Shown piece by piece: positions 11,490 to 21,756 of a DNA stretch of 64,000 nt. This DNA comes from Mixophyes australis (lineage: Eukaryota > Chordata > Amphibia > Anura > Limnodynastidae), in contig JAVHZZ010000008.1 of assembly GCA_036250195.1 (NCBI GenBank), positions 11,255,434-11,319,433 on the forward strand, written 5' to 3'. Numbering within the stretch: position 1 is the stretch's first letter; each line of letters begins with the position of its first letter. Both the position numbers and the translations under genes were made by a program. The notes beneath the pieces were generated by a model. The model saw only the letters and a list, made by a program, of their open reading frames with translations, was not told the DNA's origin and ran no database searches.

Positions 11490-11937
11490 AGGGTCCCTGG
11501 GGTTATGAATGGAAAGAGAGGGGTGGGCTCCACTCATCAGGTCCATCCCAGGGCCTCCAACATACCAGACACTCTGCTCACAATCAGGAGCTGCACCTGT
11601 AAAACCTATGACTTTGCTTCCTCAGTTTCTCACTACCTGGGGAACAGGTCAGAGGCCTGCCTAGTGACCCTGCCATTTTATTACCAATAATTGTTGTTAT
11701 TTTGTATGTGTGGGACAACAGGTCCCTTCCCTTTAGAAAGGGTGTTCCTGTTGTATTAGTTAGAAGCCGGACAGACTAGGATTTGGTTTATGTTTTGTTT
11801 ATTTTGTCGCTGGTGAATAAAACTAGCTGAGGCTATGTGAACCAAGATCCTGGACTTGTGTGACACATTTGGCTGCTGCATGGGAAGTGCAGCCATTTTA
11901 CCCCAGGAAGCGTCACCGCTAGCCCGATCTTGTGACA
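11490..11937 (+). mobile_element. LTR-like remnant
   Basis: The stretch has a polyadenylation-like AATAAA in GGTGAATAAAACTAG (about 11,815) about 120 bp before a TGTGACA end at 11,931-11,937, the spacing expected between R and the 3' end of an LTR. Upstream sequence is non-coding. No matching 5-bp target duplication or 5' TG boundary was identified, so the left edge is arbitrary and the class is uncertain. Confidence 0.35.
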
Positions 11938-13960
11938 TAGTACAATAATAATATCCTTTCCTCACTATGATCTCGGTGGAGAGACGCCGATGTATTGAAC
12001 CCCAGTAGAGTGAATCCATCCATCTTAGTAAGGGAGATGACCGTACAGGAACTGGAGACAGTAAAGCATATCTCCCCTCCATCTCTGCTCCTTCATTCAC
12101 CTTACTTAGACGACTGTGTGTCCTACTAACGCCATCTCTCCAGAGAGTTCACTGATCTTACCTGACCTCCCATCTTTTCTCCATTTACCTGTCAAAACCG
12201 GGATGGAGAGTAGACAGAATCACCTAACGCCCCTATGCACAAACTCTAATTTTTATGTTCAAAGTAGCTTTCAGTTGTGTGTTATTATTTCCCTCTTTCC
12301 ATTGCAGTATTTCTAACAGTTAAATAAAGCTTTACATTATTTGCCTGTTTGCTGTATATTATATAATTTATGCCTTTGTCAATTTATAGTCAAGCAAGTG
12401 ATATCATTTATAAAAAAAAAAAAAAGGAATTATTCAAAACATTTGTATCTATGGAATTTATTTTCCATATCGCCACATGTTCAAGAATAAAAAGAATCAG
12501 AATGAAATTGTTTCATGTCCCTGGAGATTTTCCTATCTATCCCTCCCTCACTCTCATCCCCCGAGCGCCGATTCACCATATTCAAGACCTAATCTTATAG
12601 GCCTATCAAACGCAAAGCTGTACAAGTCTCATAATGCTGCATAATACATAGGCGCCAACATCCTTTCCTATTCCCGTTTCATACATAAATTCCTGCGCTG
12701 CAAACTTAAGGGAAAAAACATTTTTTCATGATCTATGTTTACTGATTTCCCTAACATAATTATAGGCCAATCTGCGGATGTTGATGACTAAGTCCCAGCA
12801 TGCTTTGCGGGCCAAAGATAACAATCGCTCAAGTGTCACTCAGTCTTATTCATCTGGTTTTTCCATTACATTCCTATGAGAATATTGTTTTCAGCCTCCA
12901 TGTGACACAGTCAAAGTGAGTAACTGACATCTCAATGATTATACTTATGGAAAAACCACAATACGGGAATTTTCGCCCCCAGTGATTCAGAAGTGTTGGG
13001 GATTATTTGTTGCATGAAAGAGAAGGTTTGCAGGGAACTAATATTAGAACAAGGAGTTAAGGTCCTGTCAGGAATCCTTGAGGTAGGATTGAGCCAGTAA
13101 GTGGACGACTACTGAGTAAGACGGTGCTAAACACTGAAAAATATCTGCAAACTGAAATCCCCAAGACCCTGGGTGGATTCCTCTAATTCTTGGATCCTTA
13201 GCTGAGCTGTTGCCAAGTCATTAGGAAGTTTGTGGATGAGACCCTCAGAAATATTACTGGCTGGGATGTTTGCTAGTTTATTCTTTTTTCTACTCCAGGA
13301 AAAGGGCTAGGGATAGTTCACTGGGAATCCGCAGAGATATACTAGGGAGAAAAAGCAATAGGACGCCAAGGAGTGCTGCCATTCTGGATACTGATTCTGA
13401 AAATTGATTTTGCTTGTTCCTCCATAAAACAGTTTGGCAGCAAAAAAAAAGCAGAACAATACTGCTGATACTCTGGAGTCTGGGATCTTGTACATCTATG
13501 GCTACCCCAGAGTGTCATGTCCAGCAGTCCAGACATCGGTGGTGCATCAAGAGGGGTAAGATTGGCAGCAAAGGCTATAGGGCCCAAATGCTCTAAGGGC
13601 CCAACTACATCCCCTATATGCTGGTTGAGCAGAAGACAGGCATCAAGGAGGTAGAAACGAGGTAGTGGGGTTAGTGATATTGGTTAGGTGGTGCTGTGAG
13701 TAGGTTTCAAACCATTATTTCCATTTAGGGACCATAGGTCCTTAGCTGTACCACTGGCAGAAATCACCTGTAAAATTTCCCCATTCCAATAGACAGTGGA
13801 AGCAGCTATTTGTGTGGTAATCCAGTATATAAGGATGAAGCTTTTCAATTCACTAGGATCTAGCTTAATTACTGGGGCACTTAAACCCAACTAAACCCAT
13901 AGAACATTCACAGAACTTCAGTAGATTACGCCATAATCATATAGCGAATTAGAATTTTCA
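11938..13960. other. Unassigned sequence
   Basis: No recognisable genes or elements. Several short frames (11,756-12,100 minus; 12,370-12,600; 13,342-13,587 minus) have no domain signature and no flanking splice or start context that stands out. Confidence 0.5.
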
Positions 13961-14520
13961 TAGGGCTATACCAATCTGTAGCCAATCAGAGCATTAGAAC
14001 ACTCACAGACTTACACCAACCTCCAGACAATCAGAGCATTAGAACACTCACAGGCTTACACCAACCTGTAGCCAATCAGAGCATTAGAACACTCACAGGC
14101 TTACACCAACCTGTAGCCAATCAGAGCATTAGAACACTCACAGGCTTACACCAACCTGTAGCCAATCAGAGCATTAGAACACTCACAGGCTTACACTAAC
14201 CTGTAGCCAATCAGAGCATTAGAACACTCACAGGCTTACACCAACCTGCAGCCAATCAGAGCATTAGAACACTCACAGGCCTACACTAACCTGTAGCCAA
14301 TCAGACCATTAGTACACTAACAGGCTTACACCAACCTGTAGCCAATCAGAGCACTAGAACACTCACAGGGCTACACCAACCTGTAGCCAATCAGAGCATT
14401 AGAACATTCACAGGCTTATACCAACCTGTAGCCAATCAGAGCATTAGGACACTCACAGGCTTACACCAGCCAGTAGCCAATCAGAGCATTAGAAGACTCA
14501 CAGGGACAGACCAATCTGCA
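13961..14520 (+). repeat. Tandem array, 45-bp unit, about 12 copies, each with a CCAAT motif
   Basis: The unit GTAGCCAATCAGAGCATTAG plus AACACTCACAGGCTTACACCAACCT repeats every 45 bases (13,981; 14,026; 14,071 and so on). Nearly every copy carries AGCCAATCAGA, which fits the NF-Y/CCAAT consensus and recurs on the helix at constant spacing. Copies at the edges are more diverged, as usual for a minisatellite. Whether the motifs are used is unknown; no promoter is seen next to the array. Confidence 0.92.
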
Positions 14521-16004
14521 ACCACAACTCAAAAGTTAATAGAAAACTGCAAGACAAGTACTACAAAATGTGTGAAACACGCCTATGTACGACCAAGATT
14601 ATATATCCAACTTGTCCATTTAAGAATATATCTGCAAGACAAGTAATTCTCCAGCTTTATAGATGTCTGCAATAAAATGTATCAATTCAGATTCAGAGAC
14701 CTATTTATAAAATATCAAAACTATAGACTTTACACTTTTTAATCTACCCAACGTTTACCACACTACCGCATTTCACCCATTGTAGAAGTGTTAAAAGTCT
14801 TTTAGTGTAATTGACAGAAATCCAAAATCCAAATTTTCCAAATTAGTGAAAACCAGCAGGACAAAAAAATGAGCAGGGATTACTGGACATTTTTAACAAC
14901 AAAATAAAAAAAACATTGTTGAAAACAAATAATTTCATTGCAAAAAAAATATACAAAAATACATTAAACTTGTGTAAGCTGACTTAATTGATTCACCCAA
15001 TCCATCAATAATTGCGCTTTCATCTAAGCAAGCAATGGACAATGATTGGCATGAGCCCGTGAACCAGTAAGAAGTAGCGATCTCTCTGCTTGTGGCTTCC
15101 TATTGGTCCCTGCAGTCACACCCCCAGAGTGCAGTAGTGAAAGGCAACCCTTCAACCTGGCATAAATACCTTTAGTCTCTTTCCTGATTTTTCATTATTT
15201 GCAAACAATTAAACTCCACACACTTCACAATTCAAGGCAGATGGTAAATAAACATAAAGATTTTTTGCAGTATAGAATAAAAGATGTTTTATTTATTTAA
15301 GCTCCAAATATTTTTTTTTTCACATAGAACAATCACAGCGTCAACTTGATTATCCCTCTGTGACACTGAGTAGGGATGACTGAGAGATGCCGATGAGCTG
15401 ATGTGATATGTTACACTTGCCGGTTGATGTTTAAACGTATTAAGATTTTCTAGCATTCGCTAAAGGGTCTCACGTCCATCAAACCCCGATATACGAGGAA
15501 CAGAGCACGATACAGAATTAAATCATGTATGTTTGATGCCTGTAATGTGATTCCCGTATCTAACCTGTGGCCGCAACATTTTATTAAGCAGAGGCATCAT
15601 CTCGGATGATCGGAGGAATTTATTTAAGGGGAGTGATGTTTGGGATTTTAAGGAGTATATGTAGCCCATTGATTCAATAATGGAAGCTACTGGTGTAATT
15701 TACAAAGTGCACTTGCGACGCTCCACAAAATACATTTGTTTGCACTTAAGCTCTTTATAGGTTCGCCCAGAGTTTACCGATGTACACTCTGCCTATCCGC
15801 ACTCCAGAGCTAAGTACTAGAACACATTGATCTGTGGAGAGAGGTGGAACAAAGTTTAAGAGCTGCACTGTTCAAAATACTGCTCAGTTTAGTATAATTT
15901 ATGTATTAAAGAAATCATGAGTGAGGGACCTTCAGAACTGTTTTTATTATATGTGATGAAGACACGCAGACATCCGATCTCATCCTATACTGCTATTGAG
16001 AACT
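14521..16004. other. Unassigned AT-rich sequence
   Basis: No gene was identified. Around 15,100-15,180 there is an ATTGG box followed by GCATAAATACC about 60 bp later, a weak promoter or LTR-like arrangement that is not enough for a call. Confidence 0.45.
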
Positions 16005-16400
16005 GGGGGCTGATTCATCCAGGCATGTATCTGCCGATTTTGAACAAATCGTGTGCAAAATCAGGGAGTGAACGGGGCTGAGTAGGGGCTTTTTGCCGTA
16101 GTCAATGTACAGTAAAGGCGTGCCAAGCTCAAGCGCACGCAGACATGTCCAAATCCAGCTTTGAGCGTCAAAGTTACTTGTTTTTCTGCCATATCTCTTG
16201 CTCCAGCTACAGGACTAGTCTAAGTCCTGATCAGTAGTGTCGTATGCATGCTATAACATGTGTTTGCAATCAGGAGCAACTGTAAAAAATGTTTTTTTAT
16301 GTTCACTGGACATTAAGAACACCCTAAGAAATATATTTCATGGGGAAAAAAAATAATTTAAAAAAAAATCCTGTTTTGTTCCTGTTGTGTTGAAATTTGG
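16005..16400 (-). mobile_element. Truncated PIF/Harbinger-like element
   Basis: It begins GGGGCTGATTCATCCAGG and matches, in reverse orientation, the right half of the element at 49,249-49,994. Shared landmarks are ATGTATCTGCCGATTTTG, the GCGCACGCAGACATGTCC-like segment and the CTAAGTCCTGATCAGTAGTG block. The other end is missing. No target duplication is readable. Confidence 0.55.
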
Positions 16401-16548
16401 TAAACATGCGACTGAGGTGACCCCAGAAAATGACAATGTGATGGTATTAAGAGGGAGCGGTATCACAGAATATGAAATGTTATATTATGATTCCTGCAAT
16501 ATAATCTTGAAAGGGTGAAAGTGTCGGATACACACTCAAAGGGTGGAT

Positions 16549-17231
16549 TGTTGAAGTTAAATAATTGGATGAAGGTGGTAATCAATCATTTTTGTACACT
16601 ACACTCAGTTGCGATGCGATTAATACGCAACGTATTTATTATTATAAATAAGTTTAACGTATTTTCTATCTTTTAAGATAAAATATAAAGTTGTGAAGAG
16701 GCTAATTAATGTTTCATATCATTCATTTCGCAATTGCATGAGAGAGTTTCCGGCATTACTTATGTAGCGTTCGCCCATTGCGAATGCTAGTTATAAATAA
16801 CATCGCTTTTCCTACACCAAATAGCAAGTCCAGAGAGGTCATAAAAGAACCGGTTTATACAGTTCTAGAGGCAGGAGCCTGAGAAAGGTCACCTGGCCAT
16901 TTCAAGGAACAATGACCAGAGGAATCAACCAACGACACTTCAAGTTCTTGGGAGGTCTTGACCCATTGACCTATGAATGAAGACCTTAATACTGTAACTG
17001 TGTATCTCTGTGATGTCACTGCTTTTTACAACTGTACAGTGTATAAATTGTTCACCTCTGGCTTTGGAAACCAGAGCGTTCTGATAGAAGCCTGTGTTGG
17101 TGCCATCAGGCGCATGAGTATGTATACCAAACTCTGCCTTGTAATACTTTGCAAATAAAACCTTTGTGCTTTGGAACCACAGCGATCACATCGGAGAATC
17201 TTTACTGCAAACGATACATTAGAACCTAACA
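16549..17231 (+). mobile_element. LTR-like unit, second copy of the TGTYGAAGTYAAATAATTGG family
   Basis: It starts TGTTGAAGTTAAATAATTGG like the unit at 4895. Near its end it carries AATAAA (about 17,154) followed by GCTTTGGAACCACAGCGATC, homologous to the other unit, and it finishes in CCTAACA. The middle of the two units is strongly diverged. A frame at 16,973-17,158 overlaps it and shows no known domain. Target duplications were not found. Confidence 0.45.
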
Positions 17232-17480
17232 GAGAGCTGCAGGCGCCTGACCATTGCCTGACTGACCTTGCAATTGGATCTTACCTGTCAGTAACTTGCC
17301 GTCTTTGACGGATACCCGGTGCTACTGTCTTACCACTGTTACTATATTGTGTCTGCTGGTCTCCTATGGTCTCCTGTCCACCATCTGAAACACCCTACAG
17401 GTTAAGTCCTGGGGCATCTGAGTATTTGAAAACATATAACATTGTACAAATGTGCTATAGGTGAAGACCCATTTGGTATT
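17232..17480 (+). mobile_element. LTR 3'-end-like sequence related to the 31,222 solo LTR
   Basis: The section TTAAGTCCTGGGGCATCTGAG followed by GCTATAGGTGAAGACC matches, on the opposite strand, the GCTAAGTCCTGGGGGCATCT...GCTATAGGTGAAGACC segment near the 3' end of the LTR at 31,222-31,894. The copy is diverged. Its boundaries cannot be set, and it abuts the preceding LTR-like unit without a visible junction signal. Confidence 0.45.
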
Positions 17481-17855
17481 TTAATGACAGCATCACACCA
17501 CAATACAAGTTCTTGACCTACAAACCATCCCCTTTCCTTTCAATGCCCTGAAGAAGACCCAGAGACAAACCCTACTAAAACAACTTCATTTCGAACCCTG
17601 AGGAACATATCTGCCTTAATGTTTTCAAGAGACACTGGTCTCCTCACATAACTTCTACCCTTTGCGCTATGCATTGTCCACCTGGAGAAGATGTCCTATA
17701 TGTTAATGATCATTAGAGCGACCACCAAGAACTCATCTCTGTCGCTCACACCATACTGTACGATATGCTGCCCATGTAGTGTCTGGCAGTGACCATCCCA
17801 CCACCGACTGTATCTACCGCAAGCTATCTGTCTAAGGATCCCCTGGCAATTGTAG

Positions 17856-18083
17856 CTAAGTTCTTATGCCTCTGGCACCAGTAATTGGAATTTGTCCATC
17901 CAGACTCAACCTGCATCCAAAAATTCATCCCATGAGGATTATTATTATCATTACACACCATATGTACTCGGTTTCCCAATGCCCTCAGAGCCAATATCTT
18001 ATGCTCTGGAATCCTATAATTTCCGAGAATGGAATCAATTTCTAATTCCCAAGAGCTTCATGGATGAAGCCTTTTTAGATTAA
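17856..18083 (+). other. Possible terminal-exon-like open frame followed by AATAAA
   Basis: An open frame runs from just after a TAG at 17,853 to a TAA at 18,081-18,083 (75 codons), with no ATG near its left edge. It encodes a Tyr/Pro/Ser-rich start (including EDYYYHYTPYVLGF) and an acidic, aromatic C-terminus (KSFMDEAFLD). An AATAAA signal follows at 18,103-18,108. The GTAG at 17,852-17,855 could be an acceptor site but the pyrimidine tract is poor. The residue mix is less repeat-like than other frames here, yet no family is recognised. It may be a 3' remnant of the neighbouring retroelement or chance. Confidence 0.2.
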
Positions 18084-19141
18084 AAAAATGATTTATTCAA
18101 ACAATAAATGTTTTTTTAAATGGTTTTGTTCTGCCATTGCCATCCCGATACGGTGATAACAGAACAGCTAGGGTGGCGGTAAAAATCCTGCCGAGATACT
18201 TAAAAAGGCTTCAGCAACAGTAAGCCCTTTCATTAATTGGCGTTTTTTGTCGCTTTGGGTTTTGCTTCCTTTCATAAACACTCCCCAAATCCTTTTTCCA
18301 GGGACAATTCTGCAGCTGAGGTGCTAGAACACCCTCTCTATCTCTCTCTAAGACCGACCCTGACAGCTGCTGTGTTAAAAGTGATCTTCTTTCCTTCAAT
18401 CTTCTATTCTCAATTACTTATGCATAGTATAGAGCATCAGACTCTAACAAGAGATCTTTTACAGAAGAGTTCATGGAATATAACAGATTTTGTCTACAGG
18501 ATGGTTTTTTTTCTTTCAAAAATGCCAAAATAGAATTCTATGCAAATGACTATATTTATGAAACTGCAAAGCTCTCTGTACTACCTAAGGCTATGTATGG
18601 CTGTGAATATATTTATGCAAAATGTTAATGATAGCCTTGATTGAATTATACTATAAACAAGCAGAACTTCCCTGTGAATGATCAATTACTTGGTCTTGAC
18701 ACACTTGTTAGGCTTTAAAGTAAACAGATCAGTTAATTGTTAAGAAAGTTGAAGGGAAATTGAATGTAACAATGTTATGTCGTGCTCGCTCCAGGGTGCT
18801 ACCTCTCTGGGCTCACAAAGCAGGGTATCTGTGACGTAGGTGGAAGTGGCCTGGGGCCAAGCATGAGATTGTCTCTGTAGACAGCATTTGGCATTTGCAT
18901 ATAATGTATTGAGATGTTGTGTGTTCTCTCCCAGGCGGAGTGAGCAGTGAGGGGCCTCTATTACCAACTGGGTTATTTTGGGCAGCAGACATGTTTCTGT
19001 AGACCAAAATGCATTAAGACTCATCCACTGTGTCCCCTTGACCAGCTTCGGATGTTGATATTACAGACAGGAAGTAAAATATCCTCATGATCAAGTCTAA
19101 CCCAGACTAATTCAGATACTCTCAGAACACTCCTTAATCTA

Positions 19142-19144
<3 letters not shown>
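18084..19144. other. Unassigned sequence
   Basis: No repeats or genes were recognised. Overlapping frames at 18,211-18,533 and 18,740-19,024 have no domain signature. Confidence 0.45.
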
Positions 19145-19183
<39 letters not shown>

Positions 19184-19580
19184 AGTTAACCTGTGCATGA
19201 TACTCATGCATTCTAGTCAAATCAAGCTACTTAAGGTGTTAAAAAGGTTCTTGTCATGCATTTGGGCCTAGCCCAGGCCTCCTCAGGAGAAGAGCATTAC
19301 TTCCCGATGCAAGCGCCCTTTTTTAACGTGGTTTTGTCCACATGTCACCACCTCATCATTTTTCTCCATCACCTCATCCTTCATCTTCATCGCCACATCC
19401 TTCATCAAGCTACTTAAGGTGTTAAAAACTCCCCACTGTCACCCCCGGCAACCACCAACCACTCCCAACTGTCACTTCTCCTTCAAGAAATATATAGGTG
19501 AGTGTATAACTCTGCCCAGCAGGTGGCGCTGCAGCTTGGTTTTTTTTTTCTGCACACACGCCACTAGGCATTTATATAGT

Positions 19581-19627
<47 letters not shown>

Positions 19628-19660
19628 GAGAGAGAGGACAGAGAGAGAATGAGAGAGGAA
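19145..19660. repeat. Dispersed repeat bounded by (AT)n tracts, then (GA)n
   Basis: An (AT)n run fills 19,145-19,181, a second 19,583-19,623, and (GA)n 19,625-19,660. Between them is a 400-bp segment in which CAAGCTACTTAAGGTGTTAA occurs twice (near 19,224 and 19,405), together with short CACCTCATC and CATCCTTCATC reiterations. The double (AT)n boundary suggests an element that inserted into, or generates, TA repeats. The superfamily is undetermined. Confidence 0.6.
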
Positions 19661-19663
19661 TTT

Positions 19664-19915
19664 GGCTAATAGTCTGCAGAGCAAGGCTGCAGACAGAGTT
19701 ACACATTTGTGCAGCAGTGCATCTAGGTTGAAGAGATACTGGTGGAAGACATATGTGTGACAAAATAATAGCAAAGAGTGTGATTTAACTTACATATTTA
19801 GTAGAGGTTTAGAAGGATCTTTTCCACTACTAGCATTGAAAGTAATTAAACAGAACACCTGCAGAGTACTCCAAGGTGGGTGTGTCATCTGTCCATCAAG
19901 TTAGGGAAATTTCCT
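19664..19915 (+). mobile_element. LTR retroelement fragment, sister of 26,271-26,781
   Basis: It shares with the 26.3-kb copy TGCAGACAGAGTTACA, CAGCAGTGCA, GACATATGTGTGACA, GCACCTGCAGAG-like and CCATCAAGTTAGGG, in the same order and spacing. The copy stops where the other continues into its TATA region. Confidence 0.55.
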
Positions 19916-20106
19916 TAAACTCAATTGTGTATTAAAGTGCTAGAAAGACAGCATTGATAGCCTGAATGTATACACATAGACAGTATCTTACGTCACACAA
20001 ATAGACTGTACTGATAAAGAAAGTGAACCAGTGACCTTCTGGTTAACCAATCTTTCTGATTCACCAGTGATGACATCACTTCTTTCCCTGCAGAAAGGAA
20101 AGACTG

Positions 20107-20284
20107 GGAGGCAGATTTACTAAACCTTCAAAAAAGGAAAGTGGAAGTGTTGCCCATAGCAACCAATCAGATTCCTGCTATCATTTTCTAGAATGTACTA
20201 TGCAGATGCTAGTTAGAATCTGATTGGTTGCTACGGGCAACACTTTCACTTTTCCTTTTTAGACATTTTAATAAATCTACCCCT
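20107..20284. mobile_element. Palindromic MITE (GGCAGATTTACTAAA / CAACCAATCAGATT family)
   Basis: The left end GGCAGATTTACTAAACC pairs with the right end AATAAATCTACCCC. The internal AGCAACCAATCAGATTC pairs with GAATCTGATTGGTTGCT. The family recurs at 30,125, 37,111, 38,571, 40,696, 41,252, 52,692 and 63,605 with differing interiors. Confidence 0.8.
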
Positions 20285-20869
20285 GGGTCTGCTAGGACAC
20301 ATTGGGCCCTAGTTTTAGAGCATGTAACCTGCTCCAGTATAAAACGTGGATGTCCCTCGCATCCTAGATTATTTATAGTTAATACATGTTATTGTACATA
20401 ACCAAAAATAGCTAAACGAGCAGTTTTCCCTGATAGGAAATAAACTTAAATAAAAAACACAGAAATATGTATACATTTTCTTTGTGAAGACCCACAAATG
20501 TACATATAACTGCAATCATCGTTAATATTCCTCTGATCATTACATGGTGCACAATATAATTTGGGTGGCATTTTGTGAGTTGAGTTAATTGTGTAAAAGT
20601 TGCTAGTAAATAAAGTGTGTTTTTCATCTTTGCCTGTTTTTTTTCTAGATAATACCCATAAATGAAGAAGAAAGATATTTATTGAACTATAGTACTCAAA
20701 GTGCCCTATTTTTCCTGAAAATAAAGCCCAATATAAAATTCACTTGGACAGATTAAAAAAAAAGTTACTTCTGGCTAAACCAACACAGAGTAAGCAACTA
20801 AAACCTAAACTCCGTACAGTAACTTATATCAACCAATACCAGCATTTAGCAGTCCACTTCAGCCATACT

Positions 20870-21105
20870 AAGTGAAGCTGATATTTGATTGGTTGCTATA
20901 GGTTATACTAAATTAAAGCTGATATCTCATTGGTTGCTATAGTCGATACTAGTTAAAGCTGACATCTGATTGGTTGCTGTAGTATATATTAATTAAAACT
21001 GATATCTGATTGATTGCTCTAGTCTATACTAATTAAAGCTGATATCTGATTGGTTGCTGTAGTCTATATTAATTAAAGCTGATATCTGATTGGTTGCTAT
21101 ATGTT
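20870..21105 (+). repeat. Tandem array, 40-bp unit, six copies, MITE-derived
   Basis: AAGCTGATATCTGATTGGTT plus GCTATAGTCTATACTAATTA repeats with unit starts near 20,877, 20,918, 20,958, 20,998, 21,038 and 21,078. The TCTGATTGGTTGCTATA part of the unit is the same as one arm of the local palindromic MITEs, so the array probably grew out of such an element. Confidence 0.88.
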
Positions 21106-21138
21106 ATAGCACACCTTTACACTTTGCAACAAATAAGT

Positions 21139-21379
21139 CATACTTGCCTTCTTTTTGGGACCTCCCCACCAAGAGATCGCAGAGGGAGGGTCTAAGGGAC
21201 AGGTGCCGAGGGTGGACCATGTGATTTACGGCATCACAGGCCCATCCCCCACTGACCAATCACGCTGCAGGGCCTTGCTGAAACAGAATCAAGGAGGGTG
21301 GCCTATTCTGCCAGGAGTCAAGGGGGGCTCCCTAAATTTTGCTAGTCTCTGAGACATTCTAGGAGAGTGGGCAAGTATT
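21139..21379. mobile_element. hAT-like MITE, CATACTTGCC family
   Basis: The left end CATACTTGCC and the right end AGGAGAGTGGGCAAGTAT are imperfect inverted repeats resembling those of the intact copy at 56,602-56,877. The G/C-rich interior (CCCATCCCCCACTGACC) differs from that copy. An 8-bp duplication is not visible, so the ends may have decayed. Confidence 0.55.
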
Positions 21380-21707
21380 GCCCAAGAAAGGGGCACATTC
21401 AATTCAGTATGAGGTGCAGCTACATATCACCGTGCTATCCGGCTAAGTATATTGCTGCCTATTACGATAAGGCACCTCCGAATATTTTTCGGCACACCTC
21501 TATGGGGAGCGAGGAAAAAAGGAATAAGGATTTTGTCTCGATGTCTCTACGTGGACTGTCCAGGAGTCACATTGTGCTGATTTGAATCTCTCCCTATAAA
21601 TACACAATAATCTACAATATTGACTCCTTTTGGTAACGTAATGTTGCAATATCATAGGCTTGGATTTGTTTTTAAAATTGTTATTTAGGGGACTTGAATG
21701 TCCTCAC

Positions 21708-21710
<3 letters not shown>

Positions 21711-21740
<30 letters not shown>

Positions 21741-21756
21741 GTTAGTTAGTTAGTTA
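21711..21756. repeat. (TTAG)n microsatellite
   Basis: About eleven TTAG units with one TTTG interruption. It is too short and too internal to suggest telomeric origin. Confidence 0.9.

Noticed and set aside
15100..15180. ATTGG box plus GCATAAATACC as a promoter.
   Set aside because: Motifs are weak, there is no CpG enrichment and no recognisable exon follows.
21711..21756. (TTAG)n run as an interstitial telomere.
   Set aside because: Vertebrate telomeres are TTAGGG; this is a four-base microsatellite.
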